The notes under the pieces: generated by a model
What the model saw: the letters and a program-made list of their open reading frames with translations, nothing else
Databases searched by the model: none
What the model was told of the DNA's origin: nothing
DNA from: Azospirillum sp. RU38E
GTDB taxonomy: Bacteria > Pseudomonadota > Alphaproteobacteria > Azospirillales > Azospirillaceae
Direction: 5' to 3'
Length of the DNA: 64,000 nt
Assembly (NCBI RefSeq): GCF_900188385.1
Contig: NZ_FZOI01000005.1
Coordinates: 124,001 to 188,000, forward strand
Translations under genes and position numbers: made by a program
Part shown: in pieces, positions 59,775 through 64,000 of the stretch
Layout of the letters: every line of letters starts with the position of its first letter
Position numbering within the stretch: the first letter of the stretch is position 1

Positions 59775-61481
59775 TCACGACCGCGCCGCAGGGGCGGGGG
59801 GATCGACGATGAAGCGCGTCATCATGCCGGCATTCATATGGAACAGCAGGTGGCAATGCAGCGGCCAGTCCCCCGGCTCGTTCGCGGTCAGCACCACCGA
59901 TGCTTCCTTGCCCGGTGGCACGATCACCACATGTTTGCGCGGCATCCGGTCGGTCTGGCCGTTCTCCAGCTCGAAAAACATGCCATGCAGGTGCATGGGA
60001 TGGGCCATCATGGTGGTGTTGATGAAGCGCAGCCGCACCCGCTCCCCATAGCGGACCCGGATCGGGTCGCCATGGTCGAACTTGTGGCCATTCAGGGTCC
60101 AGATATAGCGTTCCATGATACCGGTCAGCCGCAGGATGATTTCCGTCGTCGGCGCTGTCGCATCCGGATTGCGGCTGAAGGCTTTCAAATCGGCATAGCG
60201 CAGGGCGCGCTTGCCCGGCGGGGTGCCGGCCTGCTCCCAGCCTCTGGGCGGCCCTTCCTGGGCTGCTGGTGTCATCGGCATGGCGTGCCCCATGGCGGCG
60301 TGATCCATTGATGAATGGTCCATGGTGTTATGGTCCATTGCCCCATGATTCATGCTGCTGTGATCCATGCCGCCATGGTCGCCATGCATCCCCATATCGG
60401 CCATGGTCAGCAGGGTGCGGGGCCGCAGGGGGGGAATCTCCCCTTGCATCCCCTCCCGTGGGGCCAGGGTGGCGCGGGCATAGCCGCTGCGGTCGATCGG
60501 CTCCGCCATCAGCGTATAGGCGCGATCCTCCGTCGGCAGCACAATCACGTCATAGGTCTCACCGACGCCGATGCGGAATTCATCCACCTTCACCGGCAGC
60601 ACATTCTGCCCGTCGGCGGCCACCACGATCATGGCCAGACCGGGGATGGCCACGTCAAAGATACTCATCGCCGATCCGTTGATGATGCGCAGCCGAAGCC
60701 GCTCCCCCGGCTTGAACAGGGCCGTCCAGTTATCCCCGATGCCCTTGCCATTGACCAGGAAGCGATAACCGGTGACATCGGCCAGATCGGTCGGGTCCAT
60801 GCGCATGTCGCCCCAGTCGCGCCGGTCCTTCCAGGCGGCGGCCAGCCCGTCGCGGTCGATATCCGCCGACAGGTCGGACAGGGTACGTTTGCCCCGGTTG
60901 TAATAGCCTTCGCTGACCTTCAGCTTGCGCAGGATATGGTCCGGGTGGTCCGCCGTATGGTCGGACAGCAGCAGCACATGGTCCCGGTCGGCCTTGACCG
61001 GGTCCGGCGTGGCGGGGGCGATGACGATGGCGCCATACATGCCGCGCTGTTCCTGCCCGCCGGAATGGCTGTGATACCAATAGGTGCCGGACTGGCGCAG
61101 CTTGATGCGATAGGTGAAGCTCTCCCCCGGCCCGATGGCGCTATAGGCGTTGAAACCGGGCGCCCCATCCATCACCCCTTCCAGTAGCAGCCCGTGCCAG
61201 TGGATGGAGGTGGGCTCGGAAAGCCGGTTCTCCACCTGCACCAGCACTTCCTCTCCCTCCCGCCAATACAGCGTCGGGCCGGGGACGCCACCGCCCATGG
61301 TGATGGCGGGGAAGCTGTCACCATCAATGGTGATGCGGTTTTCCGCCACCACCAGACGGGTTTCCGTCAGCCCGGCAAAGGCGCGGCGGCCGGGATAGAC
61401 CATGGCCACCCCCGCCAGACCGGCGGCGCTGGCCAGTTTCAGGGCGTCGCGCCGAGACAGGCCCGCTTGCTTGATCGACAT
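59775..61481 (-). CDS. copA: Copper resistance multicopper oxidase CopA
   Basis: 568 residues with a Tat signal (SRRDALKLASAAGLAG). Three cupredoxin domains are indicated by the copper ligands: SIHWHGLLLEG (94-97), YWYHSHSGGQ (137-139), HPMHLHGMFFEL (494-500) and LHCHLLFHMNAGM (542-548), so type 1, 2 and 3 copper sites are complete. Between domains 2 and 3 a Met/His-rich stretch (360-403) with repeated MDHxxM units binds extra copper. It oxidises Cu(I) to Cu(II) in the periplasm. It follows the cupredoxin gene by 12 bases and precedes copB by 14. Confidence 0.95.
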   Translation of the reverse strand: MSIKQAGLSRRDALKLASAAGLAGVAMVYPGRRAFAGLTETRLVVAENRITIDGDSFPAITMGGGVPGPTLYWREGEEVLVQVENRLSEPTSIHWHGLLLEGVMDGAPGFNAYSAIGPGESFTYRIKLRQSGTYWYHSHSGGQEQRGMYGAIVIAPATPDPVKADRDHVLLLSDHTADHPDHILRKLKVSEGYYNRGKRTLSDLSADIDRDGLAAAWKDRRDWGDMRMDPTDLADVTGYRFLVNGKGIGDNWTALFKPGERLRLRIINGSAMSIFDVAIPGLAMIVVAADGQNVLPVKVDEFRIGVGETYDVIVLPTEDRAYTLMAEPIDRSGYARATLAPREGMQGEIPPLRPRTLLTMADMGMHGDHGGMDHSSMNHGAMDHNTMDHSSMDHAAMGHAMPMTPAAQEGPPRGWEQAGTPPGKRALRYADLKAFSRNPDATAPTTEIILRLTGIMERYIWTLNGHKFDHGDPIRVRYGERVRLRFINTTMMAHPMHLHGMFFELENGQTDRMPRKHVVIVPPGKEASVVLTANEPGDWPLHCHLLFHMNAGMMTRFIVDPPAPAARS

Positions 61482-61493
61482 GTCGGCCCCCGC

Positions 61494-62051
61494 TCAATGA
61501 CCGTCATGACCGATGGTCAGGCGGGAGACCATGCCCGCCTCATAATGGCCGGGCATGTCGCAGGCGGCCTCGATCACCCCGCCCTGCGGGAAGGTCCAGA
61601 CCAGTTCAGCGCTCTTGCCCGGTTCCACCAGCACCAGCCCGGTATGGTCATGCGCCATCGCGTGGCCGTCATGTTTCATATTCATCATGGCGGGCACGAT
61701 GGCGGTATCGGTGACCATGCCATGGTCCAGCATCATGCCCATCATGGCCTGCCGTTCACCATGGCCATCCTGGCTGGCGATGACGAAACTGTGCAGCAGC
61801 TGGCCCTTGTTGGTGACCTGGAAACGCACCGTCTCCCCCGGCTGCACGGCGATCCGGGCCGGATCGATGGCCATGTCGGACAGGGTGATGGCGATGGTGC
61901 GGCGGGCGGCTTCTGCCTTGCCCGGCTGGCCGATGGCGGTGTCGGTATTGGCGGCGGGGGCCGCCTGTTGATGCTGCTGGTGCTGGGCAAAGGCAGCGGG
62001 AATGACGAACAGGTTCAGCGCCAGCAGGGCGCTGGAGAATTTGGCCTTCAT
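61494..62051 (-). CDS. Cupredoxin-like periplasmic copper protein
   Basis: 185 residues from the ATG at 62051. Signal peptide to about residue 24 (AAFAQ), then a histidine-rich linker and one cupredoxin fold: MAIDPARIAVQPGETVRFQV, NKGQLLHSFVIAS, and the C-terminal ligand loop IEAACDMPGHYEAGM holding Cys, His and Met of a type-1 site; the upstream His is in LLHSF. A Met/His-rich insertion (MMGMMLDHGM, MMNMKHDGHAMAHDH) may take up copper. Such proteins occur in cop operons and probably deliver copper to CopA or buffer it. Gap to copA is 12 bases. Confidence 0.88.
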   Translation of the reverse strand: MKAKFSSALLALNLFVIPAAFAQHQQHQQAAPAANTDTAIGQPGKAEAARRTIAITLSDMAIDPARIAVQPGETVRFQVTNKGQLLHSFVIASQDGHGERQAMMGMMLDHGMVTDTAIVPAMMNMKHDGHAMAHDHTGLVLVEPGKSAELVWTFPQGGVIEAACDMPGHYEAGMVSRLTIGHDGH

Positions 62052-62123
62052 GGGAAAGGCTCCGTCTTTACGGGGTTTAGGCGTCGGGGGAAGGGCGGGG
62101 CGGCGGCAAGCCACCCCCGCACG

Positions 62124-62534
62124 TCACCCACGCGGTGGCCGCAAAGGCGGGGCAGGGTGCCGGCCATCATGGTCGGCCAGGGCGGCTGGCGGGCTGAGCC
62201 GGGCCGGCGGCGGGAACAGCACCGGCAGCGGCGATCCCGGCAAGGCGGCCGCCACACACCAGGCCACACAACAGGGGCCGGCCCCTTTGCCGGCATTATC
62301 CGGCATGGCTTTGCCATGGTCCTGGTGGGAAGCGGCCTGTTGGGCCGCCTGATGCAGCGGACAGTCCTGATCCTCCATGGCGGCCATGGTGCCGACAGGT
62401 ATTGGGGCCGCATGGTGAGCCGCATTGACGGACAGGGCGCGTACCGGCATCACCGCCAGGGCAAGCAACCCCAGCAGCACCACCAGCAGGCGCAGCGCGG
62501 CATGGCGCCGCCATATCCGATCAAACCGTCTCAT
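62124..62534 (-). CDS. Small metal-binding membrane-anchored protein of the cop operon
   Basis: 136 residues from the ATG at 62534. A basic start (MRRFDRIWRRHAALR) and one hydrophobic helix (LLVVLLGLLALAVM) precede a region with CPLHQAAQQAASHQDHGK and PCCVAWCVAA, so many Cys and His could bind copper. It resembles the short CopL/DUF2946-type leader proteins of copper operons in layout but I do not recognise it with certainty. It is first in the operon, 72 bases before the cupredoxin gene, so a role in copper-responsive control is possible. Confidence 0.6.
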   Translation of the reverse strand: MRRFDRIWRRHAALRLLVVLLGLLALAVMPVRALSVNAAHHAAPIPVGTMAAMEDQDCPLHQAAQQAASHQDHGKAMPDNAGKGAGPCCVAWCVAAALPGSPLPVLFPPPARLSPPAALADHDGRHPAPPLRPPRG

Positions 62535-62608
62535 CGCTGGGAAAGATAGGCTGCCCCAGGACGGACCGCAAGCCTGGGCCGGCGGCGGCATGGTGCCACG
62601 GGGACCGG

Positions 62609-62809
62609 CTATTCCGTCTTGTCCACCTTATCCGCCGCCTTCCGGGCAGCACGGGCGGCCAGGTCACGGCGGGTGGCGCCGTCGGCGCATTCCATCCAGG
62701 CCAACCGGGCCACCCGTTCCGCCAGACTGAAACTGTGCTGACGGCGCGGGGTGCTGGCGGGGGCGCTGTCTGCCCCCGCCAGTATTTTTGCTGTCGGCGG
62801 ATTCGTCAT
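62609..62809 (-). CDS. Small protein coupled to the chemoreceptor gene
   Basis: 66 residues, overlapping the chemoreceptor stop by an ATGA. No known domain; the C-terminal half is a basic, alanine-rich helix ([18 protein letters not shown]) and a single Cys occurs in MECADGAT. The exact coupling and the good codon use suggest a real gene. It may be a partner of the receptor or a passenger ORF. No other small gene of this kind is seen beside the first chemoreceptor. Confidence 0.5.
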   Translation of the reverse strand: MTNPPTAKILAGADSAPASTPRRQHSFSLAERVARLAWMECADGATRRDLAARAARKAADKVDKTE

Positions 62810-64000
62810 GCCGCCTTTACACCCCGGATGAAGGTCTCCACCGCCTGGCGCAGGGTGGCGGCCTGCTGGGCCAGCTCACGCGAGGCACCCAGCACCTGTA
62901 CCGAACCGGCGGCGGAACTTTCCGCCGCCTCCCGCACGCCGCTGATGGTGCGGGAGACTTCCTGCGTGCCGGTGGCGGCCTCGGCGGCATTGCGGCTGAT
63001 CTCCCCGGTGGCGGCGGTCTGTTCTTCCACCGTGCCGGCGACCGTGGCGGAGACCTCGTTCAGGCGGAAAATCACCTGGGCGATGCGGCTGATCGCCTGT
63101 ACCGATCCGTCGATACTGTCGCGCATCAGGGTGATCTGGGTGCGGATATCGTCGGTGGCGCGGGCAGTCTGGTTGGCCAGGGTCTTCACCTCCGATGCCA
63201 CCACGGCAAAGCCCTTTCCGGCCTCCCCGGCGCGGGCGGCCTCAATGGTGGCGTTCAGGGCCAGCAGGTTGGTCTGCCCGGCGATGCTTTCGATCAGGGC
63301 GATCACATCATTGATGCGCTGGCCGGCCTCGTTCAGGCTCTGGATGCTTTCCTGCGCCTGCTCGGCCTCCTGCGAGGCGGTGCGGGCAATATCGCGGGCA
63401 CCGGTCATCTGGCGGGCCACTTCCTGGATCGATCCGGTCATCTCCTCCGTGGCGGCGGCCACGGTCTGCACATTGGCCGCCGCCTGCCCGGTGGCGGAGG
63501 CGACGATGCCGGATTGCTGGGAAACCTGTTCAGAGGCGGAAGACAGCGACTGCGCCGTCGCCTCCAGCTCCGTGGCCGACCCGCTGAGCACGCCGAGGGC
63601 TTGCGAAATTTCGTTGTCGAAACGGGAAATCATTGCATCAATGGCGCGGGCCCGTTCCTCCTTGGCGGCTTGTTCCTGGCGCTGTTGCGCTTCCAGCGTC
63701 TCCCGTGCCTGGGCGTTCTGCTTGAAGACGATTGCCGTGCCGGCAATGGCGCCGATCTCATCCTGGCGGCTGGTGCCGAACAGCTCCACCTTGCTGTCAC
63801 CATCCGCCAGTCGGCGCAGACAGCCGACAATGGCGGCCATCGGCGTGATGATGCCGGTTTGCGCGACCCAGATGCCGCCGGCAATGCCCAGAACAATCCC
63901 GCCGACCGCCACCAGGATCATCACCAGCAAGGAAGTATCGGCCGTGTCATCGGCATAGGCGGCCAGTTTCTTGCCTTTGGCGTTGGTATAATTGACATAA
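62806..64000 (-). CDS. Methyl-accepting chemotaxis protein, C-terminal part (cut by window edge)
   Basis: The frame continues past 64,000, so the N-terminal sensor domain is missing; about 398 residues remain. It begins in the window with [18 protein letters not shown], a periplasmic tail, then the second membrane helix ([20 protein letters not shown]), a HAMP domain (about 60-115) and the signalling domain with the tip [20 protein letters not shown]. It ends in a basic tail (FIRGVKAA). The ligand cannot be inferred from the remaining part. The gene is coupled to the small ORF downstream. Confidence 0.9.
   Translation of the reverse strand, partial: YVNYTNAKGKKLAAYADDTADTSLLVMILVAVGGIVLGIAGGIWVAQTGIITPMAAIVGCLRRLADGDSKVELFGTSRQDEIGAIAGTAIVFKQNAQARETLEAQQRQEQAAKEERARAIDAMISRFDNEISQALGVLSGSATELEATAQSLSSASEQVSQQSGIVASATGQAAANVQTVAAATEEMTGSIQEVARQMTGARDIARTASQEAEQAQESIQSLNEAGQRINDVIALIESIAGQTNLLALNATIEAARAGEAGKGFAVVASEVKTLANQTARATDDIRTQITLMRDSIDGSVQAISRIAQVIFRLNEVSATVAGTVEEQTAATGEISRNAAEAATGTQEVSRTISGVREAAESSAAGSVQVLGASRELAQQAATLRQAVETFIRGVKAA

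Noticed and set aside
1-64000. tRNA, rRNA, integrase or intact insertion sequence
   Set aside because: None found by eye; no cloverleaf-like arms, att-type direct repeats, transposase motifs or terminal inverted repeats with target duplication.

Overview
The window is GC-rich DNA of alphaproteobacterial character. The gene families (Lrp-controlled arginase/ornithine aminotransferase, LpiA/AcvB, DUF2336, an LdtR-like MarR protein, chemoreceptors with one sCache domain) and the codon use fit a Rhodospirillales/Azospirillaceae-type free-living bacterium; a Niveispirillum-like pectin degrader is my guess, not a demonstration. A parA-parB partition locus with an array of 18-bp repeats at the left edge suggests that this is a chromid or megaplasmid, or a stretch near a partition site. 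No rRNA, tRNA, CRISPR array or intact insertion sequence is visible.

Layout. 1-1,600: partition genes (minus strand) and their control region. 1,600-4,360: arginine catabolism (ornithine aminotransferase, arginase, Lrp/AsnC regulator). 4,400-9,430: an unrecognised protein, then the translationally coupled lpiA-acvB pair that makes and hydrolyses aminoacyl-phosphatidylglycerol. 9,590-23,800: housekeeping and accessory metabolism (omega-amino acid transaminase, kynureninase, FAH-family hydrolase, DUF983, MocR-type regulator, CynX-like exporter with a divergent MarR regulator, TylF-like methyltransferase, DUF2336 plus LdtR-like regulator, serine acetyltransferase, YciA-type thioesterase).

24,040-51,820 is the most distinctive part: a rhamnogalacturonan-I/pectin utilisation locus. 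It holds a Tat-exported PcRGLX/YetA-like lyase, a PL11 endolyase, a very large TonB-dependent receptor, a rhamnose mutarotase, a 1277-residue GH43-GH35 fusion, a GH105 unsaturated rhamnogalacturonyl hydrolase, a GPH-type sugar symporter, an amidohydrolase likely acting as a sugar lactonase, a CE12 acetylesterase, an alpha/beta-hydrolase esterase, a GH43-like propeller enzyme, GH28, PL22, then a chemoreceptor, a sulfotransferase-like protein and an IclR regulator. The inferred logic is: extracellular lyases and side-chain glycosidases cut and strip the polymer, the receptor imports oligosaccharides, periplasmic esterases deacetylate them, the symporter moves small products inward, and the cytoplasmic GH105/GH28 finish them, with rhamnose and rhamnonolactone handled by the mutarotase and the amidohydrolase.

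52,000-64,000: a Tat-exported tyrosinase, a second GPH transporter, a TTG-started autotransporter, a copper-resistance operon (small metal-binding protein, cupredoxin, CopA, CopB) and a chemoreceptor cut by the right edge.

Two intergenic repeat families stand out. One is a five-hairpin module found three times (about 5.3, 23.9 and 58.9 kb), always between convergent genes, in which stems are kept by compensatory base changes. The other is a roughly 90-bp palindromic repeat present five times, only inside the pectin locus (37.3-44.0 kb).
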